Below are positions 43,187-52,328 of a DNA stretch of 64,000 nt, in pieces. Each line of letters opens with the position of its first letter. Position 1 is the first letter of the stretch. The position numbers and the translations under genes were made by a program. The notes under the pieces were generated by a model, which was not told the origin of the DNA, searched no databases, and was given only the letters and a program-made list of their open reading frames with translations. The stretch comes from JAEVLT01 sp050496765 (lineage in GTDB: Bacteria; Bacillota; Bacilli; Bacillales; Cytobacillaceae): the NCBI RefSeq assembly GCF_050496765.1, contig NZ_JBNWEO010000015.1, positions 647,799-711,798 on the forward strand, read 5' to 3'.

Positions 43187-44698
43187 ATGAAAATGTTACA
43201 CACAATTGAGGACTTTGCGTTAACAAATCCCGATGCGATTGCATTTACCGCCCCCGGTGCTCAAATCACCTATGGTGAACTTTGGAACCAATCCGAGCAA
43301 TTGGCAGCAATGATTCATGGAATGGGCTTGTCATCTGGTTCGCCTATTTTGGTCTATGGCCATATGGAGCCTGAAATGCCCGTTGCTTTTTTAGGAAGCG
43401 TCAAATCCGGTCATCCATATATTCCTATTGACACTTCCATTCCTTTGGAACGAATTGCAAAAATTATCGAAAATTCGAATGCAGAATTGTTGATAATTGT
43501 AGCGAATGCCCCATTCGTGCTAGAAAATTCGCCAGCATCCATTGTAACATTGTCTGAGCTGAAAGCAAAACTTCCAGTAAACGCTAAATCCAACCGGTCT
43601 TCCTGGGTTGCTGAGGATGATAATTTTTACATTATCTATACTTCCGGCAGTACTGGCAATCCAAAAGGAGTACAAATTTCGGCAACTAATTTGCAAAGCT
43701 TTGTAGATTGGATGCTAAAGGACTTTCCGATTAAGGGTGGTCTTCGTTTCTTAAACCAGGCTCCATTTTCTTTCGATTTGTCGGTCATGGATCTCTATCC
43801 ATCACTTGCCAGCGGGGGAAGTATTTTTGCGATAACAAAAGAAATGATTGCAAAACCAAAGCTTTTATTTGAAGCGCTGGAAAAGTCAAATACCAATGTC
43901 TGGACATCAACGCCTTCCTTCGTACAAATGTGCTTAATGGATCCATCCTTTAACGAGGACTTGTTGCCCGAGCTATCCGTTTTCTTGTTTTGTGGGGAAA
44001 TTTTACCGTCAGCCATTGCCCGGCAGCTATTGGAACGGTTTCCAAACGCCAAAGTTTTTAATACGTATGGTCCGACAGAAGCAACCGTTGCTGTGACGTT
44101 TGTTGAAATCACTGCTGAGGTTTTGGAGAAGCATCAATCCCTTCCTGTTGGCCGGCCGAAAAATGATACAAAGATTGTGCTTTTAAACGAAGACGGCACT
44201 GAGTCAATCGATGAAGAGGGAGAAATTCTGATTGTCGGTCCAAGCGTCAGCAAAGGGTATCTTGGCCAGAAAGAACTAACCGAGAGATCATTCCTCCGCT
44301 ATGACGGCAAAATGGCCTATCGAACAGGTGATGCCGGCTATATCGAAAATGGTTTGTTATTTTATAAAGGTCGGATGGATTTTCAAATCAAGCTGCACGG
44401 TTACCGGATGGAGCTTGAAGAAATTGAGCATCACATTTCCAAGTCACAATATGTAAAAATGGTTGTTGTCGTGCCGGTTTATCAAAATGAGAAAATCGAG
44501 TATTTGACAGCCGCGATCGTTCCGGAGCCGCATTCATTTTCAAAAGAGTTTCAGCTTACGAGTGCGATCAAAAAAGAGATCAGCGAGAATTTGCCAGCTT
44601 ACATGATTCCTAGGAAGTTCACTTACTACGTCGATCTTCCAATGACACCAAACGGCAAAATTGACCGAAAACAAATTAGAGAAAAGGTAATGCTATGA
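43187..44698 (+). CDS. dltA: D-alanine--D-alanyl carrier protein ligase
   Basis: Adenylating enzyme that activates D-alanine and loads it on DltC. The 503-residue protein has the core motifs IIYTSGSTGNPKGVQI (about residue 150), FNTYGPTEATVAVTF, YRTGDAGY, KGRMDFQIKLHGYRMELEEI and the final TPNGKIDRK with the catalytic Lys. ATG 43187 follows GGAGGG. It overlaps dltB by 4 bp. Confidence 0.96.
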   Translation: MKMLHTIEDFALTNPDAIAFTAPGAQITYGELWNQSEQLAAMIHGMGLSSGSPILVYGHMEPEMPVAFLGSVKSGHPYIPIDTSIPLERIAKIIENSNAELLIIVANAPFVLENSPASIVTLSELKAKLPVNAKSNRSSWVAEDDNFYIIYTSGSTGNPKGVQISATNLQSFVDWMLKDFPIKGGLRFLNQAPFSFDLSVMDLYPSLASGGSIFAITKEMIAKPKLLFEALEKSNTNVWTSTPSFVQMCLMDPSFNEDLLPELSVFLFCGEILPSAIARQLLERFPNAKVFNTYGPTEATVAVTFVEITAEVLEKHQSLPVGRPKNDTKIVLLNEDGTESIDEEGEILIVGPSVSKGYLGQKELTERSFLRYDGKMAYRTGDAGYIENGLLFYKGRMDFQIKLHGYRMELEEIEHHISKSQYVKMVVVVPVYQNEKIEYLTAAIVPEPHSFSKEFQLTSAIKKEISENLPAYMIPRKFTYYVDLPMTPNGKIDRKQIREKVML

Positions 44699-45855
44699 TT
44701 CCTTACGGTTCTTTTTCATTTTTTCTTATTATTGCAGTTTTATTAATACCGACAGTGGTTCTTGGCTTAAACGGCAAAAAATTTCAAGCTTATAATATGA
44801 TCATCTCCGTTCCGGTACTTGCACTTATTTTTTCATCGAAATGGAGCGGTGCCATTGCGTTAATCATCTTTACCGCATGGCAGGTCATCTTGATCAAAAG
44901 TTACATTGCATACAGGCTTAGGGCAAACAACAGCTGGATCTTTTATATCGCTGTGATTCTTTCCATCCTTCCGTTAACAATGTCTAAACTGGCACCGTAT
45001 ATGGGTGTAACAAATTGGATTGGTTTTTTAGGGATTTCCTATCTGACGTTTCGAGGAACCCAATTAATCATTGAGACAAGGGATGGGTTGATTAAAAAAC
45101 AAATACCGGTTATCAGCCTGCTTTACTTTATTATGTTTTTCCCAACCATTTCATCGGGTCCAATTGACCGGTTTCGCCGGTTTGACAAAGATTTGCATGC
45201 GGACTTAACGAAAGATCAATATAAACTACTGCTTTATCAAGGGATAAACAAAATCTTCAAAGGATTTTTATACAAATTCATCATCGGCTATTCGATCAAT
45301 CATTATTTTATTGCCAATTTGGGAAATATATCGTCGAGTAATTTTCAAAACGAATGGCTCTATATGTACGCTTACAGCTTGTACTTATTCTTTGATTTTG
45401 CCGGGTACACAGCCTTTGCCACAGGCGTCAGCTATATGATGGGAATCAAATCGCCTGAAAACTTTAATATGCCATTCATTAGCCGAAATATGAAAGATTT
45501 CTGGAATCGTTGGAATTTAACTCTCTCCTTCTGGTTCCGCGATTATGTGTATATGCGTTTCATGTTCTTAATGACGAAGAAAAAGTGGATAAAGAACAGA
45601 AATGTTGTATCCAATATAGGATACGTCCTGCTATTCTTATTAATGGGTGTATGGCACGGATTAGCGATCCAATATATTATTTACGGAATGTATCATGCAA
45701 TCGTGATGGTGCTCTATAATTCTTTTGAAAACTTTAACAAGAAGCATAAGTGGTGGCCGCAAAACAAATGGATTCATGTTGTTTCGGTGATCATCACCTT
45801 CCACGTCATTACATTCGGGTTTTACATTTTCTCAGGAAGACTTATTCATTCATAA
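44695..45855 (+). CDS. dltB: D-alanyl transfer protein DltB (MBOAT)
   Basis: The 386-residue protein is the MBOAT-family channel that moves D-alanine from DltC across the membrane to teichoic acids. It has about eleven membrane segments, and His321 in MGVWHGLAIQYIIYG is the conserved catalytic-channel histidine. RYWNLTLSFWFRDYVY-type sequence (FWNRWNLTLSFWFRDYVYMR) precedes it. Start overlaps the dltA stop (ATGA). Confidence 0.95.
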   Translation: MIPYGSFSFFLIIAVLLIPTVVLGLNGKKFQAYNMIISVPVLALIFSSKWSGAIALIIFTAWQVILIKSYIAYRLRANNSWIFYIAVILSILPLTMSKLAPYMGVTNWIGFLGISYLTFRGTQLIIETRDGLIKKQIPVISLLYFIMFFPTISSGPIDRFRRFDKDLHADLTKDQYKLLLYQGINKIFKGFLYKFIIGYSINHYFIANLGNISSSNFQNEWLYMYAYSLYLFFDFAGYTAFATGVSYMMGIKSPENFNMPFISRNMKDFWNRWNLTLSFWFRDYVYMRFMFLMTKKKWIKNRNVVSNIGYVLLFLLMGVWHGLAIQYIIYGMYHAIVMVLYNSFENFNKKHKWWPQNKWIHVVSVIITFHVITFGFYIFSGRLIHS

Positions 45856-45870
45856 GGGAGATTGATTACA

Positions 45871-46107
45871 ATGGAATTTAAAGATCAAGTATTCGAATTA
45901 TTAGCAGAAATTTGCCAAGATGAGGTTGTGAAAGAAGATCCGAATATTGATATTTTTGAGACAGGCTTGCTCGATTCCTTTGGCACAGTAGAAATGCTTG
46001 TTCAAATTGAAGAACGCTTCGGTATCACCGTGCCGATCACAGAGTTTGATCGGGATACATGGAATACACCAAACAATATTGTCAATCAGTTGGCTGATTT
46101 CAGATGA
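45871..46107 (+). CDS. dltC: D-alanyl carrier protein DltC
   Basis: A 78-residue acyl-carrier-type protein. Ser36 in LLDSFGTVEML is the phosphopantetheine site. ATG 45871 follows GGGAG; an ATG three codons upstream is too close to the site. It overlaps dltD by 4 bp. Confidence 0.96.
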   Translation: MEFKDQVFELLAEICQDEVVKEDPNIDIFETGLLDSFGTVEMLVQIEERFGITVPITEFDRDTWNTPNNIVNQLADFR

Positions 46108-47321
46108 AAAAAGCGTTATTTTCACCAATAATTCTGGCATTCGTTGTTTTGTTCAGTCTTATGGTGATTCCGAATCAATGGATTGAGCGCTTTATTCCAC
46201 CATCGCGTGTGAATAATGCGGCTACAGAGTTGAACCCGTTTATGTTCCAAGGAAAGTTTATTCAAGATAAAATGCTCGAAGACCCACGGTACTTACCTAT
46301 CTATGGTTCTTCCGAGCTTTCGCGATTGGATCAGTTCCATCCATCCAACTATTTTGAGGTCAATCATGCAAGTTTTACTCCTTTTCTGATTGGCCGCGGC
46401 GGTACGGAATCGCTGATCCATTTCATGAATTTTTCGGAACATGCCAATCAATTAAAAGGAAAAAAATTGGTCTTTGTCTTATCCCCGCAATGGTTTCAGC
46501 CTAAAGGAACGGATGAATCGCATTTTGTGCCAAACTATTCGAGCCTGCAAGGATACGATCTTGCGTTTAATCAGCAGGTTGATCCGACATTAAAGAAAAT
46601 GGCAATCAAGCGCCTGATTCGGTTTAGCCCAGTTCGCAACGATAAAATGCTCGCTACTCTGTACAAAGCAGAGGTTACCAATGATCCTTGGATCAAGCAA
46701 AAAGCGAACTTGATTCGACCATTTGCCTATTTTTATCGGAATATACTTGAGAAAAAAGATCTGTATTATACGTTGTCCGGCGGGGTACCGCGAAATCGCG
46801 TCATCAGCCAATCGGTTAAAGACAAATCGTGGGCACAGCTGCGGAAAGAGGCCAATCGCGTCGGCAAAAGCCAGGCAACGAATAATCGTTTTTATATTAT
46901 TAACTCGCAATATAATAAGATCAAATCCCGCGTGCCATCTTTAAAAAATTATAAACGTGGGGCATCCTATGGTAAATCGGTCGAATATCACGATTTTCAG
47001 CTTGTTCTTGACCTGCTGAAAAAGTCTGGTGCCGATCCGCTGTTTATTTCTGTTCCAGCTAACGGTCCATGGTATGATTATACTGGCTTTCCAAAGTCGG
47101 GGCGCACAAGCTATTACAAACGGATTAAACAGCAAATTGAAGCAGAAGGTTTTCAAGTGGCAGATTTTTCGAAGCATGAATACGATCCGTATTTCATGAA
47201 AGATACGATTCACATCGGCTGGAAAGGCTGGGTTTATGTTGACCGGGCAATTCAGGACTTTGTTGCTGGAAAACCTCAAAGCAATCATCCCGTTCAAACA
47301 CTCGTCGAAGCGACTAAATAG
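46104..47321 (+). CDS. dltD: D-alanyl-lipoteichoic acid acyltransferase DltD
   Basis: The 405-residue protein has one N-terminal membrane anchor (about residues 5-23) and an extracellular SGNH-like domain. Catalytic residues are Ser69 or Ser70 in YGSSELSR and the His in DTIHIGWKGW. It completes D-alanine transfer to lipoteichoic acid. It is last in the operon, followed by a terminator. Confidence 0.95.
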   Translation: MKKALFSPIILAFVVLFSLMVIPNQWIERFIPPSRVNNAATELNPFMFQGKFIQDKMLEDPRYLPIYGSSELSRLDQFHPSNYFEVNHASFTPFLIGRGGTESLIHFMNFSEHANQLKGKKLVFVLSPQWFQPKGTDESHFVPNYSSLQGYDLAFNQQVDPTLKKMAIKRLIRFSPVRNDKMLATLYKAEVTNDPWIKQKANLIRPFAYFYRNILEKKDLYYTLSGGVPRNRVISQSVKDKSWAQLRKEANRVGKSQATNNRFYIINSQYNKIKSRVPSLKNYKRGASYGKSVEYHDFQLVLDLLKKSGADPLFISVPANGPWYDYTGFPKSGRTSYYKRIKQQIEAEGFQVADFSKHEYDPYFMKDTIHIGWKGWVYVDRAIQDFVAGKPQSNHPVQTLVEATK

Positions 47322-47352
47322 CTCGGCGAGTGCTTTTGTTTTAATTGCATTT
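47299..47352 (+). terminator. Terminator of the dlt operon
   Basis: CACTCGTCG (47299-47307) pairs with CGGCGAGTG (47334-47342, one G-U pair), followed by CTTTTGTTTT. The left arm lies in the last codons of dltD. Confidence 0.65.
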
Positions 47353-47491
47353 TTGGAAAAGCCAAATGCTTTTTTAGTAGCGTATTTGTAGACAAAAGAC
47401 CCATTTGAAAAGCATTGAAATTAAACTAGTCCTCAGTACCATGTTGGAGTATAATGTTTTTAAATAGACCTATTCCGGGAGAGTGGAAGCC

Positions 47492-47695
47492 ATGTTTTCA
47501 AATATAGGTGTGCCTGGCTTGATTTTAATTCTCATTGTCGCGCTAGTGATTTTTGGTCCAAACAAGTTGCCTGAGATTGGCCGCGCTTTTGGAAAATCGT
47601 TGAGTGAGTTTAAGAAAGCAACAGCTGGAATAACCGATGATCTAAAAGAAGATATCAAGCAGGAAATTGCAGAAAGTAAAAAAGAAGAAAAATAA
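47492..47695 (+). CDS. tatA: Twin-arginine translocase subunit TatA
   Basis: A 67-residue protein with an N-terminal membrane helix (GVPGLILILIVALVIF), the hinge FGPNKLPEIG and an amphipathic helix (RAFGKSLSEFKKA) followed by a charged tail: the TatA layout. It would form the pore for folded proteins with TatC. No tatC gene is in the window. ATG 47492 follows GGGAG; three further upstream codons are not needed. Confidence 0.93.
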   Translation: MFSNIGVPGLILILIVALVIFGPNKLPEIGRAFGKSLSEFKKATAGITDDLKEDIKQEIAESKKEEK

Positions 47696-47698
47696 CCG

Positions 47699-47732
47699 AA
47701 AAGGAGTGCCGGGGAATACCCGCACTCCTTTT
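47699..47732. terminator. Bidirectional terminator
   Basis: AAAAGGAGTGC (47699-47709) and GCACTCCTTTT (47722-47732) form a perfect 11-bp stem between tatA and hmp. Confidence 0.85.
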
Positions 47733-47737
47733 GTTAC

Positions 47738-49015
47738 CTAGTCCAAACTTCCAAAAGAACCAAAGAATTCGTAGTGAATCCGTTCTTGCGGAACTTCCCA
47801 CTGTTTAAGCGCCTGATTTACTGCTTTCATAAATGGCTCAGGACCACAGAAGTAATAATCACCATGGCTGGATGGCAGGACATCTTGCATCCACTCTAAC
47901 GTAATGTAGCCATCCTTGTCATAATTCCTTGCTGCTACATCCTCATCAGTCGGTTTTTCATAAATCACATACGACTTCACATGATGATTTTTCGCACGGA
48001 TGCTCTTCACATGTTCCTTAAAGGCATGGTACCGGCTGTTGATTGCCGCGTGAATAAAATATATTTCACGTCCAGGATTTTCATGGATAACTGAATTCAG
48101 CATGCACATCATCGGTGTCTGACCAACGCCTCCGCTGATCAGGATAAGCGGCAGATTGCTTTCTTGATCCAAGTAAAAGTCGCCAGCCGGAGCAGAAATT
48201 GAAATATTATCCCCTTCATTCACATGATTGTGCAAATATGTGGAAACAACACCTGGTGGCAAGCCTTCTTCCGGAGGATCTTCCCGTTTGACACTAATGC
48301 GGTAATAATCCAATCCAGGTCGATCTGATAAACTGTATTGGCGAAGATGGGTATACTTTTCTCCTCCAATTTCTGCTTTCAAGGTAATATATTGACCTGG
48401 AATAAATTTTGCAATCGCTTTGCCATCTTTCGGCTTCAAATAAAAGGACGTAATAACATCGCTTTCCTTCACTTTTCGATCTATGACAAAATCGCGGAAT
48501 CCGGCCCAACCGCCTGGCTGCGCTTCCGTCATTTTATACATCTTATCTTCCATGCGGATAAAAACGTCAGAAATGACGTGATACGCATCCGCCCAAGCAT
48601 CCATGATCTCATTTGTTGCCGCTTCACCTAAAATTTCTTTGATGGCTGCCAATAAATTTTCACCAACAATTGGATAATGTTCAGGTTTGATTTGCAAACT
48701 GCGGTGTTTCTCGCCAATCCGCTCCAATATGGGCATTATTTGGCTAAAATCCTCAATATTTGCTGCTGCGCCATACACGGCATCCGCCAATGCTTTTGGC
48801 TGATGGCCTGTCCGCTGGTGCGTTTGGTTAAAAATATTCCGCAGCTCCGGATGCCTTTCAAACATCCGTTGGTAGAACCGTTTGGTAATTGCTTCGCCAT
48901 GCTCTTGAACAACAGGCAAAGTTGCCTTGATGATTTCCAGCTTTTTCGGATCCAAGGTTTTGACTGTATTTAAAACTTCTTTCCAAGTATTTCTCTCTTG
49001 CAGTTGTATACTCAT
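47738..49015 (-). CDS. hmp: Flavohemoglobin (nitric oxide dioxygenase)
   Basis: The enzyme detoxifies NO to nitrate with O2 and NAD(P)H. In this 425-residue form a globin domain (about residues 25-165) carries the proximal His104 (GEKHRSLQIKPEHYP). An FAD domain (RQYSLSDRPG) and an NAD domain (ISGGVGQTPMMCML, DYYFCGPEPFM) follow. Compared with most Hmp proteins it has some 22 extra N-terminal residues (SIQLQERNTWKEVLNTVKT). That start is supported by GGGAGGT 5 nt before the ATG. A 40-residue protein gene lies 53 bp upstream in the same direction, probably in one transcript. Confidence 0.94.
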   Translation of the reverse strand: MSIQLQERNTWKEVLNTVKTLDPKKLEIIKATLPVVQEHGEAITKRFYQRMFERHPELRNIFNQTHQRTGHQPKALADAVYGAAANIEDFSQIMPILERIGEKHRSLQIKPEHYPIVGENLLAAIKEILGEAATNEIMDAWADAYHVISDVFIRMEDKMYKMTEAQPGGWAGFRDFVIDRKVKESDVITSFYLKPKDGKAIAKFIPGQYITLKAEIGGEKYTHLRQYSLSDRPGLDYYRISVKREDPPEEGLPPGVVSTYLHNHVNEGDNISISAPAGDFYLDQESNLPLILISGGVGQTPMMCMLNSVIHENPGREIYFIHAAINSRYHAFKEHVKSIRAKNHHVKSYVIYEKPTDEDVAARNYDKDGYITLEWMQDVLPSSHGDYYFCGPEPFMKAVNQALKQWEVPQERIHYEFFGSFGSLD

Positions 49016-49068
49016 GGTGTACCTCCCTGAAGACTTTTACATAGAGAGTTTGTCCAGTTTGCTGCTGA

Positions 49069-49191
49069 TTATTTCTTTTTCTTTCCCAATGCTTGAAACT
49101 GCCCCATCAGCTTTTGCCGTGAATCCTTGTTTCTAAGTAAATACGCTGCACCAAGCGTAAGGGTTGTCATCATTAGTTTCTTCTTGTCCAT
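49069..49191 (-). CDS. Small basic 40-residue protein
   Basis: MDKKKLMMTTLTLGAAYLLR followed by a basic part ending ALGKKKK. The ATG at 49191 is 8 nt after AAAGGAGG. One hydrophobic helix with basic ends suggests a membrane-associated peptide. Short proteins of this look (LGAAYLLRNKDSR) are common in Bacillaceae and have no known function. It is upstream of hmp on the same strand. Confidence 0.6.
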   Translation of the reverse strand: MDKKKLMMTTLTLGAAYLLRNKDSRQKLMGQFQALGKKKK

Positions 49192-49269
49192 TTTTCATGC
49201 CTCCTTTTCGATTACTTTATTTGTTCCCTCCATTTTTCGTCCTAAACGCTGTAGAGATTGTTTTGAAAA

Positions 49270-49297
49270 TTTATATAATTTAAAATTTACACTTCAA
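49270..49297 (-). promoter_or_regulatory. Sigma-A promoter for the small protein and hmp
   Basis: On the minus strand TTGAAG (49292-49297) and TATAAA (49270-49275) are 16 bp apart, about 80 bp before the small protein gene. The -10 region lies in a very AT-rich, partly palindromic stretch that could be an NsrR- or redox-regulator site; the match to any consensus is weak. Confidence 0.45.
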
Positions 49298-49325
49298 TTC
49301 TTTTACAGTATCCTTAAGATAGATA

Positions 49326-49431
49326 GAACCTCTTGCATGCTTTCTAATCCTAATGTAGAGATAAACGGTACGAGAGCGCGAAATATGACGATTGAGAACC
49401 TTTAGCATCCTTCCTTAATCCTAATGTAGAG
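49326..49431 (+). repeat. Direct repeat of 35 bp upstream of a hypothetical gene
   Basis: Copies at 49326-49360 and 49396-49431 share GAACCT, GCAT, CTT and the full TAATCCTAATGTAGAG end, 70 bp apart. The second copy ends at the GAGGGTG ribosome binding site of the gene at 49443. Confidence 0.7.
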
Positions 49432-49442
49432 GGTGTTTCCCG

Positions 49443-49880
49443 ATGTTTGATCATTTATTGATAGCGTTTGGCTGTTGGACTATCAGTGCGACCATTCCTT
49501 CATTGCCTAATACCTACTCTGCGACACTGACCATCATCGGCTTTATCGCCTTTTTCCTTTTTTTAAAAGATTTAAATCTGAAACTTAAGCAGCAATTTTT
49601 GGCAAAAACCAAGGAAGCGGAACACAACACAAAGCGGAATCTGTCATCCTTCTCAGGAAAATTTGTTACGATGCGCAATGAGCACTCTCCCTTTTCTACT
49701 GAGTTTTCCTACCTCATTTTTGACAATGGTGAAATCCATGTCCCGCTTTTTTGCCGAAATGCTGCTGTCATTCGTAAAGCTGTTGAATCAGACAACCATT
49801 TACTGATCATTTATTATCAGGATTACCTTTTAATTGACGTCGAGCTGCTTGAAAAGGATGAAGTGATGGACCATTCATAG
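49443..49880 (+). CDS. Hypothetical membrane-anchored protein
   Basis: A 145-residue protein with two hydrophobic segments (about residues 5-20 and 28-43) and a cytoplasmic C-terminal domain of about 95 residues including KFVTMRNEHSPFSTEFSYLI and LLIIYYQDYLLIDVELLEKD, which looks like a small beta-rich domain. GAGGGTG precedes the ATG. No family recognised. Confidence 0.6.
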   Translation: MFDHLLIAFGCWTISATIPSLPNTYSATLTIIGFIAFFLFLKDLNLKLKQQFLAKTKEAEHNTKRNLSSFSGKFVTMRNEHSPFSTEFSYLIFDNGEIHVPLFCRNAAVIRKAVESDNHLLIIYYQDYLLIDVELLEKDEVMDHS

Positions 49881-49889
49881 CAACAGAAA

Positions 49890-49917
49890 AACGCCAGCCG
49901 TATACTGGGCTGACGTT
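49890..49917. terminator. Terminator between convergent genes
   Basis: AACGCCAGCC (49890-49899) pairs with GGCTGACGTT (49908-49917), one mismatch; A-rich left flank gives T residues on the minus strand. Confidence 0.6.
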
Positions 49918-49922
49918 CTACC

Positions 49923-50495
49923 TTATTGATTGCTGCTATATTGCATCATGCTTTTCATTTTTTCATTGTGCATTTTGTATTGCGTTAACAGTTGATTCAA
50001 CAGCGCTTTGGCCTGTTGATCCTTTTTCGTTTCAACTGCCATTTTTAACTCATCGTATGTTTTCCAAGCCCCCATTTTCATCCCTTGATGTGCCTTCGCG
50101 ATATATTCATCCTTTGTTATTTTGCCATCCTCGTATGCTTTCTTCAAGGCTTGCATTTGCGCAATTTTATTCTTTTTCCATTGCTCGCGTTTTTGAGCAA
50201 ATTCAGGGCTATGCCATTTTTCTCGCAGCGTTTTCCCTTCTGTAAGAACCTTTTCCCACTCTTGTTTCTTTTCAGGGGTATACTGATTAACCCACGAACG
50301 AATTTCTTGCTCTCTTTCCTTCATTTTTTCCTGCCATTTTTCACCGTTCATGAAATGGTGGTGGCCTTCATGGCAGTCTTTGTGAACCATTTTTGACTGA
50401 TCGGTTTGCTGCTGTGCTGCGCTTACGTTGGCGTTTAACAGGCCGGGTACCGCCAGCAGCAAGCCGAGAATCATCAACATCCTCTTCACGTTCAA
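49923..50495 (-). CDS. Secreted His/Lys-rich helical protein
   Basis: The roughly 190-residue product has a signal peptide (MLMILGLLLAVPGLLNANVSA) and a mature part made of long charged helices with many Lys, Glu and Gln. CHEGHHHFMNGEKWQEK near the mature start could bind metal. Its helical, Met-rich design recalls periplasmic CpxP/Spy-type or YckD-type proteins, but I cannot assign it. TTG 50495, 5 nt after AAAGGAG, is the likely start; GTG 50489 is an alternative. It stands alone. Confidence 0.6.
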   Translation of the reverse strand: MNVKRMLMILGLLLAVPGLLNANVSAAQQQTDQSKMVHKDCHEGHHHFMNGEKWQEKMKEREQEIRSWVNQYTPEKKQEWEKVLTEGKTLREKWHSPEFAQKREQWKKNKIAQMQALKKAYEDGKITKDEYIAKAHQGMKMGAWKTYDELKMAVETKKDQQAKALLNQLLTQYKMHNEKMKSMMQYSSNQ

Positions 50496-50684
50496 TCCAA
50501 CTCCTTTTGGTAAAATATATGTAGTCGAAAACCTAACCCCGTTTATCATGCCCCATATGCACGAAAATATTTACCATTTTTTAAACATTTTTCTGCAAAT
50601 CATGTCGTTAGTGCAATTGTTTTGTTTTAACTGACAATCGTTTAAACTAGAGGGTATACGGTTATAACGAGGAGGATTATCTAG

Positions 50685-51344
50685 ATGGATATTAAAGCTC
50701 TTGTGTTTGATGTTTACGGAACTTTGTTCAATGTTCATTCGGTTAAAGAAAAAGCCGATGAACTTTATCCTATGAAAGGGGACGAAATCAGCCGACAATG
50801 GCGGCAAAAACAGCTGGAGTACTCCTTCTTGCGGCAGTTAATGGGGAAGTATGAAACATTTTGGAAAATCACCGAAGATTCTCTACGCTACACGTTAAAA
50901 AATCTCAAGCTTGAACACTCTTCTGAAAAAATAAACGCGTTAATGGATGCGTACCTGCATCTTTCTCCATATCCGGAAGTGGAAGAAGTATTAACAAAGC
51001 TAAGATCCAAAAGGCTGGCTGTTTTTTCAAACGGATCACATAAAATGCTCGATCCTTTAATCAAGCATTCGGGACTGTCTTCATTATTTAACGAGATCAT
51101 CAGTGTCGATGACCGGAAGCAGTATAAACCAACTCCCGCTGCTTATCATTATGTACTTGATCGACTTGAGCTAGAGCGCAGTGAGATTTTGTTTATGTCG
51201 TCGAACGGCTGGGATATCAGCGGAGCACGCGCCTTTGGGTTTCAAACAGCCTGGATCAACCGCAATCAGTTCCCAGTCGAAGAATTGGGGTTAAGACCAC
51301 ACAGCATTTTCCCTGATCTGTATGGAATCCTTACACAAGTTTAA
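50685..51344 (+). CDS. HAD-superfamily haloacid dehalogenase type II
   Basis: The 219-residue protein has the nucleophile Asp9 (LVFDVYGTLF), the second motif VFSNGSHKML, a Lys in KQYKPTPAAY and the SSNGWDISGARAFGF motif specific to L-2-haloacid dehalogenases. It would remove halide from 2-haloacids; in Bacillus many such proteins have unknown physiological substrates. Alone on the plus strand with a good AGGAGG. Confidence 0.88.
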   Translation: MDIKALVFDVYGTLFNVHSVKEKADELYPMKGDEISRQWRQKQLEYSFLRQLMGKYETFWKITEDSLRYTLKNLKLEHSSEKINALMDAYLHLSPYPEVEEVLTKLRSKRLAVFSNGSHKMLDPLIKHSGLSSLFNEIISVDDRKQYKPTPAAYHYVLDRLELERSEILFMSSNGWDISGARAFGFQTAWINRNQFPVEELGLRPHSIFPDLYGILTQV

Positions 51345-51352
51345 ATAGAAAA

Positions 51353-51382
51353 GGAGCTATTTCCTTCTGGAAATAGCTCCTG
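51353..51382 (-). terminator. Strong terminator of the CAP gene
   Basis: A perfect 13-bp stem (AGGAGCTATTTCC at 51353-51365, GGAAATAGCTCCT at 51370-51382) with a 4-nt loop. T-rich flank is on the minus strand (TTTTCTATTT). Confidence 0.85.
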
Positions 51383-51387
51383 CATTG

Positions 51388-52215
51388 TTACTTGCCAATA
51401 AACATTTGCGACCAGTAGTTACCAGTTTTTGTATAACCGACGCCGATATTGGTGTAATTCGGGCTTAAGATGTTTTTCCGGTGCCCTTCACTGTTCATCC
51501 AAGCGTTGACGACTTGCTGGGCGCTCGGCTGGCCCATGGCAATATTTTCGCCTGCAGTTCGATAGGTTACACCAAAGTCCCTCATCATGTCAAACGGAGA
51601 ACCATAAGTCGGACTTGTATGGGAAAAATAATGCTTGGTGTTCATATCGTTTGTTTTCGCTTGAGCAACACGGCTAAGCGATGGGTCTGCTTTTAATGGG
51701 GCAAGCCCGTTTTTTTGCCGTTCCTTATTGGTCAAATCAATCACTTGCATGGCTATATTGCCAATAGTGGCTGTCGATTGCCCACCAGGTTGTTGCTGAG
51801 CTGGCGGCGTTGCCGGTGGAGCTGGCGTACTCGCTTTCGGCGGTGTCACGACTCCCGTTCTTGGCGGTTGAATGGTTCCTGTTTGGTTCTTTTCCACTGA
51901 ACCAAACGAATAATACCAGAATTGGCCATCCCCTACCCGCCTCGTATGCGGAAACTGATGACTCGGTGTCGTTGTGCTATAGGAGTTTTGATCAATTGTT
52001 ATAAACCCGTTGTTGACGCGCTGAACATCCGCTGCGGAAAATTGTTTTGGGTTCGAAACTAAATCGCCCGTTGATACGTTTCTTGGACCATTTGTATCAC
52101 GATAAGCAACATTGCGCGGCCCGCTCATGGCATCATTGTTCGCGTTGTTTGCGCATGCTGTCAGCGATGCCGCTATTAACGCAGCAACCGCCAGTTTCGT
52201 TTTTTTGTATCGCAA
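51388..52215 (-). CDS. CAP-domain lipoprotein (YkwD-like)
   Basis: A 275-residue lipoprotein with the lipobox LTAC (Cys21), a low-complexity middle with Pro/Ala/Thr (TPPKASTPAPPATPPAQQQP), and a C-terminal CAP/SCP domain (about residues 158-273) with the conserved HYFSHTSP, GENIAMG and GHRKNILSPNYTNIGVG. In Bacilli such domains are secreted or spore-associated (YkwD, SafA neighbours); enzymatic activity is not known. Ribosome site GGAGGA is good. Confidence 0.85.
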   Translation of the reverse strand: MRYKKTKLAVAALIAASLTACANNANNDAMSGPRNVAYRDTNGPRNVSTGDLVSNPKQFSAADVQRVNNGFITIDQNSYSTTTPSHQFPHTRRVGDGQFWYYSFGSVEKNQTGTIQPPRTGVVTPPKASTPAPPATPPAQQQPGGQSTATIGNIAMQVIDLTNKERQKNGLAPLKADPSLSRVAQAKTNDMNTKHYFSHTSPTYGSPFDMMRDFGVTYRTAGENIAMGQPSAQQVVNAWMNSEGHRKNILSPNYTNIGVGYTKTGNYWSQMFIGK

Positions 52216-52298
52216 CGTTCATTCCTCCTTCGACCTTTTCAATAAAGGTCTTTTATAGCTTCTCCATTTAGCAAAACCATATAGTTGGAAAATAAAAA

Positions 52299-52318
52299 GC
52301 CGCATAATTTCATGCGGC
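52299..52318 (-). terminator. Terminator of the ABC-2 export operon
   Basis: GCCGCAT (52299-52305) pairs with ATGCGGC (52312-52318); five T follow on the minus strand (plus-strand A run 52294-52298). Confidence 0.85.
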
Positions 52319-52328
52319 GGAAGAACAA

